Assembly: GCA_023512835.1 (NCBI GenBank)
Contig: CM042091.1
Span: 38,082,107 to 38,146,106, forward strand
DNA: 64,000 nucleotides
Origin: Taxillus chinensis
Taxonomy: Eukaryota > Streptophyta > Magnoliopsida > Santalales > Loranthaceae
Direction of reading: 5' to 3'
The translations under genes were made by a program, and so were the position numbers. Below, piece after piece: positions 55,018 to 63,971 of the stretch; positions within the stretch are counted from its first letter, which is position 1, and each line of letters starts with the position of its first letter. The notes under the pieces are model-generated. The model had not been told where the DNA came from and did not search any database. It saw only the letters and a program-made list of their open reading frames with translations.

Positions 55018-55744
55018 GGCGTTGTTTGGTCGCTGTGTTTTTTGCGCGTTTTCTGCTTTCAGAAACAGAAAATACGGGTTGTAATTTGTTTGGCTATTGT
55101 TTTGTTTTTTAATTTTCAAAAACAAAATGATTTTGAGTATAGGAAACAGAGAACACCAATTTGGTGTTTTCAGTTTATCGAAAACAATTTTCAAGCTCGT
55201 CTGCCGCCCATCTGCCCATCTGCCGCCCTCTGCAATGGCGCCATCTGCAACGCACCTCCCCTCGTTCCGATCTGCAACGACCGGCGACCCTCAGCTCGGC
55301 TCCCCCGCGCGCGACCCCTGGTTCGGCCCCCCCTGCGTGCGCGACCCCCAGCTCGCCCCTTCCCCCCTGTGCATGCGACCCCCGGCTCGCTCGTCCGTCG
55401 CCTCCGCAACCCCCCCCCCCCCCCCCCTCGCATGATCCCTGGTTCCCCCCTCCCCCCCCCTGCGCGAGACCTCCGGCTCGCTCCCTCCCCCCTACACACG
55501 CGACCCCCGGCTCGCCCGTCTGCCGCCCTCTACCACGACCGGCGACCCACTGGTTCCCCCCCTCACCAGATCTCCCACCGTTACTCTTTCTCTCCAGCAT
55601 AAAAGAAAACGGAAAAACATTTTTACAGAAAACACCCACCAAACAAAAAAAATGTTTTTAATTTTACAGAAAACACATCATACTCAATATCTTCAAATAC
55701 CCGTTTTTAGAAACAGAGAACAAAAACACACACCAAACATGCCC
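55018..55744. mobile_element. 727-bp non-autonomous inverted-repeat element in the Tekay-A LTR
   Basis: Absent from Tekay-B's LTR. Ends GGCGTTGTTTGG and, inverted, GGGCATGTTTGG, extending imperfectly (GTGTTTTTTG / GTGTTTTTG, later GTTTTCTG). Flanked by ATA on both sides (55015-55017, 55745-55747). The 3-bp AT-rich duplication and GGGC..GTTTGG ends resemble PIF/Harbinger (Tourist-like) MITEs. The middle (55250-55580) is very GC-rich, with repeated GCGCGACCCCCGGCTCGCCC-like words and a C run at 55417-55429; apparent proline-rich frames follow from base composition. Confidence 0.65.
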
Positions 55745-56148
55745 ATAATAATCCACAAATAATTGAAAGGTAAACCACTTATTGTTATTAAGTTCCAAAA
55801 TCCATTACATCGTCTCCATTTGGAGTTACAATAGTCTCTCGACATAACATTTGACAAAACACTCAAATAACAAAAGAAGTAAAGCCACAAGGTAGAAAGT
55901 CTTCCACCTTGGTGTTCCCACCTAACGCATGTAGGTCCCTGTATAAAAAAACAAACACAGTAGGAGGGGTGAGCAACCACAGCTCAATAGGGATCATGTC
56001 TCCCCAACCTATCCCATGCTCCTAGCATCTACATGCCATGTGTACAAGTGCAGTGTCGTGATACAATGATTTCAATAGATATATGAACAAACCACATCAG
56101 CAAATACAATCTTGCACTGCCACACAGGCTTACACTTTAACCATCTCA

Positions 56149-56300
56149 AGCAAGTGATTTAACCGCCTCTTCAGGCCAATGATTTAACCACAAGTGATTT
56201 AACCGCCTCTTTAGGCCAATGGTTTAACCGCAAGTGATTTAACCGCCTCTTTAGGCCAATGGTTTAATCGCAAGTGATTTAACCGCCTCTTCAGGCCAAT
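56149..56300 (-). repeat. Four-copy 41-bp tandem repeat in Tekay-A LTR
   Basis: AAGTGATTTAACCGCCTCTT followed by (T/C)AGGCCAATGGTTTAACCGC. Tekay-B has about one copy (61173-61215), so the array expanded in one lineage. Confidence 0.8.
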
Positions 56301-56826
56301 AGTTTCCACAGCCTCATAGGCTAACATAAACAGTCCCAGGCTTCCACAGCCTCCGGGTATAAAAGCAAACACGCAGCACAACATGGCCATTCAGGCATAA
56401 TATCAAACACTTAACATGCGTGGTCACACAGGCATAACTTCAAACACTTAGCATGCATACATTCACAAACTCGCAGATCCAGCCACACCGGCATATTATC
56501 AAACACATCCTACGCGTATTCACATAGGCATATTCACACAGGCATTTTATCGAACATTTAACATGCACTAGCCAGAATCACACCAAGACGCCATTGAAGG
56601 CCAACATTCATATAGGAGGTCACGCCTATATGAATTTACATATAAATATTATAGCAACAACAATATAGACTCTATAAATCTTTTACACAGGGCTTAATGC
56701 CCGGACATACCAGGAAAGACAGAACCCCTACCTGTAGGAAAACTTATCACCACGGCAACGATCCTGCTCCCACGCCGAACGTCGTCCACCCACGAGAAAC
56801 ACCACAGCAGCAATGGCCAGAACCCT

Positions 56827-56827
56827 C

Positions 56828-56861
<34 letters not shown>
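56827..56861. repeat. CT microsatellite
   Basis: (TC)n of about 17 units in the leader part of the Tekay-A LTR; a shorter (CT)n lies at the same place in Tekay-B (61836-61852). Confidence 0.85.
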
Positions 56862-56862
<1 letters not shown>

Positions 56863-56911
56863 CGATGGCTGAAGAGAACCCTAACCCTAGAACAAGGAGC
56901 CCTCACCTCTT

Positions 56912-56918
56912 TATATAG
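56912..56918 (-). promoter_or_regulatory. TATA box of Tekay-A LTR
   Basis: TATATAA on the minus strand, downstream of the ACGT palindrome; Tekay-B has the same at 61908-61914. Confidence 0.65.
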
Positions 56919-57385
56919 ACAACTCAAAACCCAAAATGACATAGTTTTCATTAAATGAATCCCAGCATCAAAACGACGTAGTTTTGATGACAGACTACAA
57001 CCCTTTTTGCAACCACATAGGACAAAACACTCATAATTTCACTATGGTCCTTTAGCAAAAGAGTATCAGAACAACAAAACAAGGGTAATGGAGGCTGCAT
57101 GTGAGAAAGGCCTTTCTCACGGGCACCTCCAAATATTCTAGAATTTTACCACAAGCCTTGGAACAACATCAGGAAGGCTCCCATGCAAAAATCTCACTGC
57201 ACGTGAAAAGCCCTTCTCACGTGCACTCCCTATTGGGCTCAAAATTTGTCTCTTGCTTGCTCATCAACATACAAGATGATTTAGCCAAAGTGTGTGGAAA
57301 TAAAACTCCCTAAAACCCAATAATTTCCACCCAAAAAGGCAAAACTGGGACTAACTCCTCACATCCCAAAACACGGGTCATTACA

Positions 57386-57400
57386 TCCTCTCCCCCTTAA
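57386..57400 (-). promoter_or_regulatory. Tekay-A polypurine tract
   Basis: AAGGGGGAGAGGA (minus strand) directly before the LTR; identical in Tekay-B (62548-62562). Confidence 0.85.
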
Positions 57401-57670
57401 GACTTTTCGTCCTCAAAAAGGAAAAACATGCAAGGAAAACAACACAGCAAGCCACAACACCCAAATGGGTCATACACCGCACATTGTACACAATAGCACA
57501 TAACACAGTGCCACCACAGTCCATAACCACATGCATCACAATCCAAGGAAGCACATCCACATGTTACAAATACCCATCACAAGCACATTTCATTAACACA
57601 TTCAATATAAATAAAAGTCAAAATTCGAAAGGAAATACAAATACACCAGCCAACAGCCACCCCTCCGCCC
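57401..57670 (-). other. Tekay-A 3' untranslated region
   Basis: About 270 bp of CACA-rich non-coding sequence between the integrase stop and the polypurine tract; matches Tekay-B 62563-62885. Confidence 0.6.
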
Positions 57671-58432
57671 TTAAGAGTGTTTGTCCTCGAACAACTTTGG
57701 GTGTTGCTCACGCATCAAAGACTCCCGTTCCCAAGTCACCTCCTCAATGCCACGGTGCTGCCACAGTACGCGAACCAAAGGAATAGCACGACCCCGCAGA
57801 AGTTTCTCCCGTCGATCTAGTATACGGATAGGGGCCTCAACAACGAACATGTCATCCCCAATGTCCAAAGTCCCCCAATCTATCACATGAGTGGGGTCAG
57901 GATGATACTTCCTCAACTGGGACACGTGGAACACATTGTGCACCCGACTCAATCGCGGGGGCAATGCTAACCGGTAAGCTACAGGCCCCACACGAGCTAT
58001 AATCCCAAAAGGACCAATAAACCGGGGAGATAGTTGAGAACCTCGCCCAAACCGCCGATGTCCACGTCGTGGAGAGACACAGAGAAACACATGATCTCCC
58101 ACAGAAAACTCCAAAGGTCGTTGCCGCTGATCTGCATAAGATTTCTGTTGACTCTGGGCTGATAACAAGCATTGATGAATCAACTTGACCTTCTCAGTAG
58201 CCTCTTGAATCAACTGTGGTCCTAATAGAGCTGTCTCCCCCACTTCGGTCCAACACAAAGGTGATCGACACGGCCGCCCATACAACGCCTCAAAAGGAGC
58301 CATCCCAATGGATGCTTGATAACTGTTGTTGTTGGCAAACTCCACCAAAGGAAGGTGAGTTGCCCACGAAGCCCCAAAATCAAGCACACAAGCTCTCACC
58401 ATATCTTCCATGGTTTGATTCGTCCTCTCAGT
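57671..58432 (-). CDS. pol: Tekay-A integrase C-terminal half with chromodomain
   Basis: Open for 246 codons from 58411. EDMVRACVLDFGASWATHLP, SYQASIGMAPFEALYGRPC (end of the rve core and the following helix), GPFGIIARVGPVAYRLALPP and VHNVFHVSQLRKYHPDPTHV (GPY/F-type region), then a chromodomain PIRILDRREKLLRGRAIPLV-x-VLWQHRGIEEVTWERESLMR. This kind of chromodomain marks Tekay/Del-like elements and is thought to guide insertion to heterochromatin. A TAA-type break just upstream (about 58434) separates it from the core. Confidence 0.88.
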   Translation of the reverse strand, partial: TERTNQTMEDMVRACVLDFGASWATHLPLVEFANNNSYQASIGMAPFEALYGRPCRSPLCWTEVGETALLGPQLIQEATEKVKLIHQCLLSAQSQQKSYADQRQRPLEFSVGDHVFLCVSPRRGHRRFGRGSQLSPRFIGPFGIIARVGPVAYRLALPPRLSRVHNVFHVSQLRKYHPDPTHVIDWGTLDIGDDMFVVEAPIRILDRREKLLRGRAIPLVRVLWQHRGIEEVTWERESLMREQHPKLFEDKHS

Positions 58433-58980
58433 CTAACCGTCAATCTCAGGGTGAAAGGTTGTACTCAAGTTAAGCTTTATCCCCATAGCCTCCTGCAAGC
58501 CTGCCCAAAAACGAGAAGTAAACCTCGAATCCCTATCGGACACAATTGATGATGGCACCCCATGCAGTCTCACCACCTCGTTCACATACAACTGGCTTAA
58601 GGCCCCGATGGAATCCCGCTCGCGGACAGCAAGAAAATGGCCGACTTAGTTAGCCGGTCCACAATCACCCATATCGTGTCCTTCCGCCCAGTGGTGGGTG
58701 GAAGACCAGTCACAAAGTCCATCGCTATGTGGTCCTATTTCCATTCGGCTATTGGCAATGGCTGTAACATGCCCGTCGGCCGCTAATGCTCAGCCTTCAC
58801 TTGTTGACAAGTGAGACACCTCAAAACAAAAGCAGCTACATCACGTGTCATCCCAGGCCACCAAAAATGTTCCCGAAGTGCATGATACATCTTTGTACCC
58901 CCTGGATGCACGGCAAGCCTAGAATGATGAAACTCCCTCATCACCTCATCCCGGAGAGAATAAGGCACTACTAGCCGCCC
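58433..58980 (-). pseudogene. pol: Tekay-A integrase zinc finger and core, disrupted
   Basis: Zinc finger (58968-58783): REFHHSRLAVHPGGTKMYHA and CLTCQQVKAEH (H-H-C-C). The core to the left has LQPLPIAEWK then TAG (Trp in Tekay-B), [19 protein letters not shown] (Asp), and DRDSRF (Asp). TAG codons after AEH (58785 region) and after EWK (near 58733) plus a slip near 58625 break it. Tekay-B has the clean version at 63318-63971. Confidence 0.82.
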
Positions 58981-59520
58981 CTAAAAGGACAACTCATGCT
59001 CAGAACCCTCCGTCCATCCCCCAGATAGCTCATTAGCCTCAATACGGGCACGGAGAACCTCACACTCAATGTCACCCAACTGTCCCTCCCGGACGCGCTG
59101 GTACAACTCAGGCACAACAACCAGAGGACTCAATACTGTCCCACCATCACGAACAACAGGCTGCAGCTGAAACATCGCCAACTGCTCCATCAGCTTCCAC
59201 TCTCTCACGGCCACCTCAGCTTTCCCTTTTTGCTCAACGCGTCAGCCACAACATTACCCTTGCCCGAGGTATAGGCTAGAGTAATGTCAAAGATCATGAG
59301 TAGGGTAATTCTACTCATGAGGTTTCAGCTGCCTCGACCCATAAGCTACCACACTGTGCTCCTGCATAAGCACACACCCCAAACCAACCCTGGACGCATC
59401 ATATACACTTCATATGGGATATCCTCCCTGGGTAATCTCAACACAGGTGCAGTGGTCAAACGGGTTTTGAGAGCCTCAAATGCCTGCTGACACTTGTCAG
59501 TCCACTCTATTGGAAATATA
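58981..59520 (-). pseudogene. pol: Tekay-A RNase H and connection, with internal deletion
   Basis: Minus strand. FPIEWTDKCQQAFEALKTRL and [16 protein letters not shown] (59515-59390) start RNase [14 protein letters not shown] then a TAG, NYPTHDL (about 59350-59295), and directly after it YTSGKGNVVADALSKK-like sequence (about 59275-59225), so roughly 60 codons including later catalytic residues are missing. MAVREWKLMEQLAMFQLQP (59214 leftward) is the link to integrase. The element's sequence ends near 59520. Confidence 0.78.
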
Positions 59521-60704
59521 GGATTTGATGAAGCTTCCAAAATATAGTCTAAGTCTGGAGACTCGAAGAACCGAAGGTCGTAGGGTCGAAGAGTCAAAAT
59601 TCATAGAAGTAAAACTGTCATAGGACGTATTGGCAAGAGACTCGTAGACTCGTAGAGTCTGGAGTCTCAAGGCGAAACAGTGATAGCACATTGCGACTCG
59701 TAGATCCAAGGTCGAAGGTCGCAGAGTCATAGTACGGAAAAGAGAGTGTTACTGTAAGCATCAATAAGTTCAGAGACTCGTAGAGTCGAAGAATTGTTAA
59801 GAACAGTAACCAAAGCTAAATGATTCGTAGACTAGTAGGCTCGTAGCACGCAAAATTGTAGAGTCCCCATAAATACTTAAGTCAATTAACAGAACTTAAA
59901 TTGCCACTAGACTCGAAGACTCGTAGAGTCGTAGAGTCAAAACCTTCGAACACTATTAAGAAAACAGGACTCATAGACTCGTACATCGAAAGTCGTAGAG
60001 TCGAAGCCTTCGAACAGTGTAGAGAAAACCGGACTCGTAGACTCGTAGACTCGTAAGTTGAAGGTCGAAGAGTCGATGCTATAAAGACTGGCAAACAAAT
60101 GAAACTATAACTCAAGAGTCATAGAGTCGTAGACTCGTAGAGACTCAAGGGACACAATCACTATAGAGAAATTACCACACTTCCAGACTCGGAGATCGAT
60201 GGCGGAGAGTTGTAGCTAAAGGGTCGTAGCTATACAGAAAACTCAGTTTATGAGCCTCTGTGAAAGACTAAGGAAGAAAAGCGAAGTTGAAGACTCGTAG
60301 AGTCGAAGATTTTCAGACCACTTAGTCAAACATAGTAAACTGAGAGACCTAAAGGTCGTAGACCCGCAGAACTAGGGTCGTAGACTCATAGCTACAATAA
60401 CAGGTAGATTAGATGGACTCGAAGAAGTCACTATAAGCGTTATTCGAAGAGTCACAGACTCGTAGAGTCGTAGACTCGCAGAGTCGTACACTTTAGTTAA
60501 CAGAGTGACACAAAAGGCCAATCCAACCTGACCTCTAGCCTCGAAGACTCGAAGATGTGGGTCGTAGACTCGCAGAAACACCATAAAGCCTGAATCAAAA
60601 CTTCGCAACCTTCTACAGGTGTTAACTGAAATCTTCGAGTCATCGAACCTACGAGGCATCTACCTCCGAGGCAAACTTACAACCCTAAACACAGCCACTT
60701 AGCG
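59520..60704. repeat. Unclassified tract of dispersed GACTCGTAGAGTC hairpins
   Basis: About 1.2 kb between the broken end of Tekay-A and the Tekay-B LTR. Built from short words ACTCGTAG, AGTCGTAG, AGTCGAAG and GGTCGAAGG in both orientations. Five perfect inverted repeats GACTCGTAGAGTC lie at 59647-59659, 59775-59787, 59918-59930, 60292-60304 and 60457-60469, and CTCGTAG occurs at least a dozen times. No regular period and no coding resemblance; peptide repeats such as LRVYES in one frame simply translate the motif. Similar TCGAAG/TCGTAGAGTCG words occur at 41330-41450. Identity unknown. Confidence 0.75.
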
Positions 60705-62547
60705 TGTCACGCCCCGGTTTTCCAACCCGAGGAGACCGGAACGTGACCCTCCCTTTACCCGGGTTTGGATAAAGGGGTGGAACACAACATACACTTCAGA
60801 AACCAAAATCACACAATTATCTAATTGAAACCACATGCCTTTAGTGTTTCAAACTTCATTACAATATCTCCCCGCTGGGGTTACAATGCCTCAATAAAAT
60901 TACATAACGCAAATAACATAAAACAAAGCCTCAAAATAGAACTCTTCCACCTTGGTGTTCCCACCTAACGCCTGTAGGTTCCTGCAAGAAAACACACCAT
61001 AGTAGGAGGGGTGAGCATCCACAGCTCAGTAGGGATCATGTCTTCCCAACCCATCCCATGCTCCTAACATCTACATGCCATGTGTACAAGTGCAGTGTCG
61101 TGTTACAATAATTCCAACAGACAATAACAAACCACATCAGTAGTCACAATTATCCACCACACAAACCACAAGTGATTTAATCGCCTCTTCGGGCCAATGA
61201 TTTAACCGCCTTTCAGGCATAGTTTCCACAGTCAGTCTCACTGACATTAACTCAGCCTCTCAGGCTCCACAGTCAGTCTCACTGACATCAACTCAGCCTC
61301 TCAGGCTCCACAGGTACACAAGCATTGCCTCAGCCTCTCAGGCTTCTTAGGCTCCACAGACAACAACAAACATTTAACACATATCTCAGTTATTCAGGCA
61401 TAACAACAAACACTTAACATGCATGTCCACCCTGGTATAACATCAAACACCTAGCATGCATATCCTCACAGACATTACATCAAACACCATTCAGGCATAA
61501 CGACACTGGCATAACATCAATCGCATAACATGCATGGCCTCACAGGCATAATATCAAATACTTAGTGTGCAGTGCCACACAGGCCTAATCTCAACCCATA
61601 CTTGCCACTGAAGGCCAACATTCATATAGGAGGTCACACCTATATGAATTTACATATAGATAGTATAACAATAACAGTAGAAGCTCTATAAATCCTCTAC
61701 ACAGGGCCTAACCCCAGAACAGATCAGGTGAGACATAACCCCTACCTTGGAAACGTCCTCCTGCTCTTGCTCACGCGCTAGACGCCGTCCTCCCTACGCA
61801 AGGCGCTAAGGCAGCAGGCCAGCAGCTCTCCTTCCTCTCTCTCTCTCTCTCTGCGACGGCTGGTGGAGCAACAAACCCTAAACCTAAAACAGAGGGCTCT
61901 TCATCCTTATATAGACAACACAACATCAAAACAACGTAGTTTTGATTAAGTGAACCCCAGCATCAAAATGACGTAGTTTTGATTACACAAGTTACAACCT
62001 TTCCGCATCCATACTCGACAAAATATCCATAATTCCAACATGGTCCTTTGGGAAAAGATGATTAGAATAACAAAACTAAGGTAACCATGCAAAAATATGC
62101 CTGCACGCCAATTTGAACGCCAATTCCCCAATTGGCGTGCAGCTCCAAATGCACTCAAACTTCACCCCAAGCCTCCTTACATCTTGTAGAGGCCTGAGAA
62201 GCAAAAATATGCTTGCACGTGAAATGGGTGAATTCACGTGCAGCTCCAAATGCTCTGAAATTTCTGTTGTAGGTAGAGGACCTCATTCTAAGCAACTTTT
62301 GTTTTTGTACGCCAATTGTTTGAGGCCATCTACCATATCAAAAGTGAGCTCCAAGATCAGCCAAAACAGCTTAAAACCGCCTGTATATGCATAGCATCTT
62401 CCTAGGGCATAAATGCACGTTATCACTTGTCACATGCACCTCCCAAAAGTCCCCTTTTGGGCTCATCTCTTACCTCAAACTTGTGCACCAACATCCAAGG
62501 TATTTGTGGTTAACTTCTTACACACGGGTTACACACGGGTCATTACA
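60705..62547 (-). repeat. Tekay-B 3' LTR (1843 bp)
   Basis: Same ends as Tekay-A. Two ACGT palindromes (61926-61945, 61963-61982), TATA box (61908-61914), one CACGTG hairpin (62214-62245) and a different hairpin with CACGCCAATT / AATTGGCGTG (62104-62140). Contains GCATAAATGCACGTTATCA at 62407-62425, identical to the LTR end of Athila-1. A 44-bp direct repeat (CTCCACAGTCAGTCTCACTG...) lies at about 61225-61312. Confidence 0.88.
61225..61312. repeat. Two-copy 44-bp direct repeat in Tekay-B LTR
   Basis: CCACAGTCAGTCTCACTGACAT twice (shown shortened as CCACAGTCAGTCTCACTGAC), each followed by (T/C)AACTCAGCCTCTCAGGCT. Contains its own small hairpin CAGTCAGTCTCACTGAC. Confidence 0.75.
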
Positions 62548-62562
62548 TCCTCTCCCCCTTAA
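62548..62562 (-). promoter_or_regulatory. Tekay-B polypurine tract
   Basis: AAGGGGGAGAGGA before the LTR on the minus strand, as in Tekay-A. Confidence 0.85.
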
Positions 62563-62885
62563 GACTTTTCGTCCTCGAAAAGAAATGACATACGAGGAAA
62601 ACAAACACAAGCTACCCATTTGCCACACGGCGAGCCACAACACCCAAATGGGTCATACACCGCGCACAAAGACATAACAAAGACATAACAAGGTACCACC
62701 ATAATCCATAACCACATGCATCACAATAATGCATATAACACATATCCGCATGTCACAAATACACATCTCAAAACACATCACAAATATGAACACATGTCTA
62801 AAAGATAATACAAATACACCAAATCATACACAACTAATACAAGAAAACACATCACTATCCCTTGGCCAACAGCCACCTCCCACTC
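62563..62885 (-). other. Tekay-B 3' untranslated region
   Basis: CACA-rich non-coding sequence, counterpart of 57401-57670. Nothing else seen. Confidence 0.6.
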
Positions 62886-63317
62886 TTAAGATTGTTCGTC
62901 CTCGAACAACTCGGGATGCTGCTCCCGCAACAAGGACTCACGCTCCCAACTCTCCTCCTCAATGCCACAGTGCTGCCATAGCACGCGAACCAAAGGAATA
63001 GCACGACCACGCAAAAGTTTCTCCCGCCGGTCGAGTATACGGATAGGGGCCTTAACAATGGACATGTCATCCGCAACATCCAATGTCCCCCAATCGATCA
63101 CATGAGTGGGGTCAGGATGATACTTCCTCAACTGGGACACGTGAAACACGTTGTGCACTCGACTCAGCTGCGGTGGTAACGCTAACCAGTAGGCCACAGG
63201 CCCCACACGATCCAGAATCTCAAAAGGACCAATAAACCGCGGAGATAGCTTGGAACCTCGCCCAAACCATCGATGTCCACGAAGAAACACATGATCACCA
63301 ACAAAAAACTCCAAAGG
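62886..63317 (-). CDS. pol: Tekay-B integrase C-terminus with chromodomain
   Basis: Minus strand, read after a TGA (63315-63317 region) that Tekay-A lacks. FFVGDHVFLRGHRWFGRGSK (several residues shorter than Tekay-A at this point), LSPRFIGPFEILDRVGPVAY, VHNVFHVSQLRKYHPDPTHV, and a chromodomain APIRILDRREKLLRGRAIPL with WERESLLREQHPELFEDEQ. Same role as in Tekay-A. The TGA is the only break between this part and the core. Confidence 0.88.
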   Translation of the reverse strand, partial: PLEFFVGDHVFLRGHRWFGRGSKLSPRFIGPFEILDRVGPVAYWLALPPQLSRVHNVFHVSQLRKYHPDPTHVIDWGTLDVADDMSIVKAPIRILDRREKLLRGRAIPLVRVLWQHCGIEEESWERESLLREQHPELFEDEQS

Positions 63318-63971
63318 TCATCGTCGCTGATCCGCATAAGATTTCTGCCGACTCTGAGCTGATAACAACCGTTGACGAATCAACTTAACCTTCTCGGTAG
63401 CCTCTTGAACCAACTGTGGTCCCAAGAGAGCTGTCTCCCCCACTTCGGTCCAACACAAAGGTGATCGACATGGCCGCCCATACAATGCCACAAAAGGAGC
63501 CATCCCAATGGATGCCTGATAACTGTTATTGTAGGCAAACTTCACCAAAGGAAGGTGAGTTGCCCATGAACCCCCAAAATCTAACACACAGGCCCGTAAC
63601 ATGTCCTCCAAAGTCTGATTCGTCCTCTCTGTCTGGCCGTCAGTCTTAGGGTGAAAGGTTGTACTCAAGTGAAGTTTGGTCCCCATAGCCTCCTGCAAAC
63701 CTGCCCAAAAACGGGAAGTGAACCTCGAATCCCGGTCAGAGACAACCAATGATGGTACTCCATGCAGTCTCACAATCTCGTTCATGTATAGCTGACTCAA
63801 GGTCCCAGTAGAGTCCCACTTGCGAACAGCCAGGAAATGGGCCGACTTTGTGAGTCGATCCACAATCACCCAAATCATATCTTTCCTCCCTGTGGTGGGT
63901 GGAAGACCAGTCACAAAATCCATCGCTATGTGGTCCCATTTCCACTCCGCTATGGGCAATGGCTGTAACAT
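63318..63971 (-). CDS. pol: Tekay-B integrase core
   Basis: Open for 217 codons. [20 protein letters not shown] (first catalytic Asp), VPSLVVSDRDSRFTSRFW (second Asp), FHPKTDGQTERTNQTLEDML (Glu), then WATHLPLVKFAYNNSYQASI and GMAPFVALYGRPCRSPLCWT. This is a complete DDE core of a chromovirus integrase, which joins cDNA ends to chromosomal DNA. The zinc finger lies further right: AEH at the window edge corresponds to the end of Tekay-A's finger. Confidence 0.92.
   Translation of the reverse strand: MLQPLPIAEWKWDHIAMDFVTGLPPTTGRKDMIWVIVDRLTKSAHFLAVRKWDSTGTLSQLYMNEIVRLHGVPSLVVSDRDSRFTSRFWAGLQEAMGTKLHLSTTFHPKTDGQTERTNQTLEDMLRACVLDFGGSWATHLPLVKFAYNNSYQASIGMAPFVALYGRPCRSPLCWTEVGETALLGPQLVQEATEKVKLIRQRLLSAQSRQKSYADQRR

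Larger units (their letters stand above)
54898..57385 (-). repeat. Tekay-A 3' LTR (2488 bp with insert)
   Basis: Plus-strand ends TGTCACGCCCCGG and GGGTCATTACA; on the element's strand it starts TGTAATGACCC and ends GGGGCGTGACA. Without the 727-bp insert at 55018-55744 it is about 1.76 kb, close to Tekay-B's 1843 bp. U3 (56920-57385) has CACGTG-type hairpins (57096-57125, 57198-57225), an ACGT palindrome (56968-56987) and a TATA box (56912-56918). Downstream lie a CT run (56827-56861) and 41-bp repeats (56149-56300). Confidence 0.88.
54898..59520 (-). mobile_element. Tekay-A: truncated chromovirus (Tekay/Del-like)
   Basis: Minus strand. 3' LTR 54898-57385, polypurine tract 57386-57400, integrase with chromodomain, zinc finger, RNase H fragments. 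The element stops at about 59520, inside the region before RNase H, against unrelated hairpin-rich DNA; RT, gag and the 5' LTR are missing. An internal deletion removes most of RNase H, and TAG codons lie in integrase, so the copy is dead. Confidence 0.85.

Noticed and set aside
54973..55661. Long proline/arginine-rich frames on both strands, possible host protein
   Set aside because: They follow the GC-rich repeats of the inverted-repeat element, occur in several frames at once and resemble no family.
59497..60659. Minus-strand frames with repeated LRVYES/TLRP peptides
   Set aside because: Direct translation of the short hairpin words; no start, domain or codon pattern of a gene.
61946..62394. 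Short frames in the Tekay-B LTR
   Set aside because: Lie across promoter elements (TATA, palindromes, hairpins) and have no counterpart in Tekay-A.
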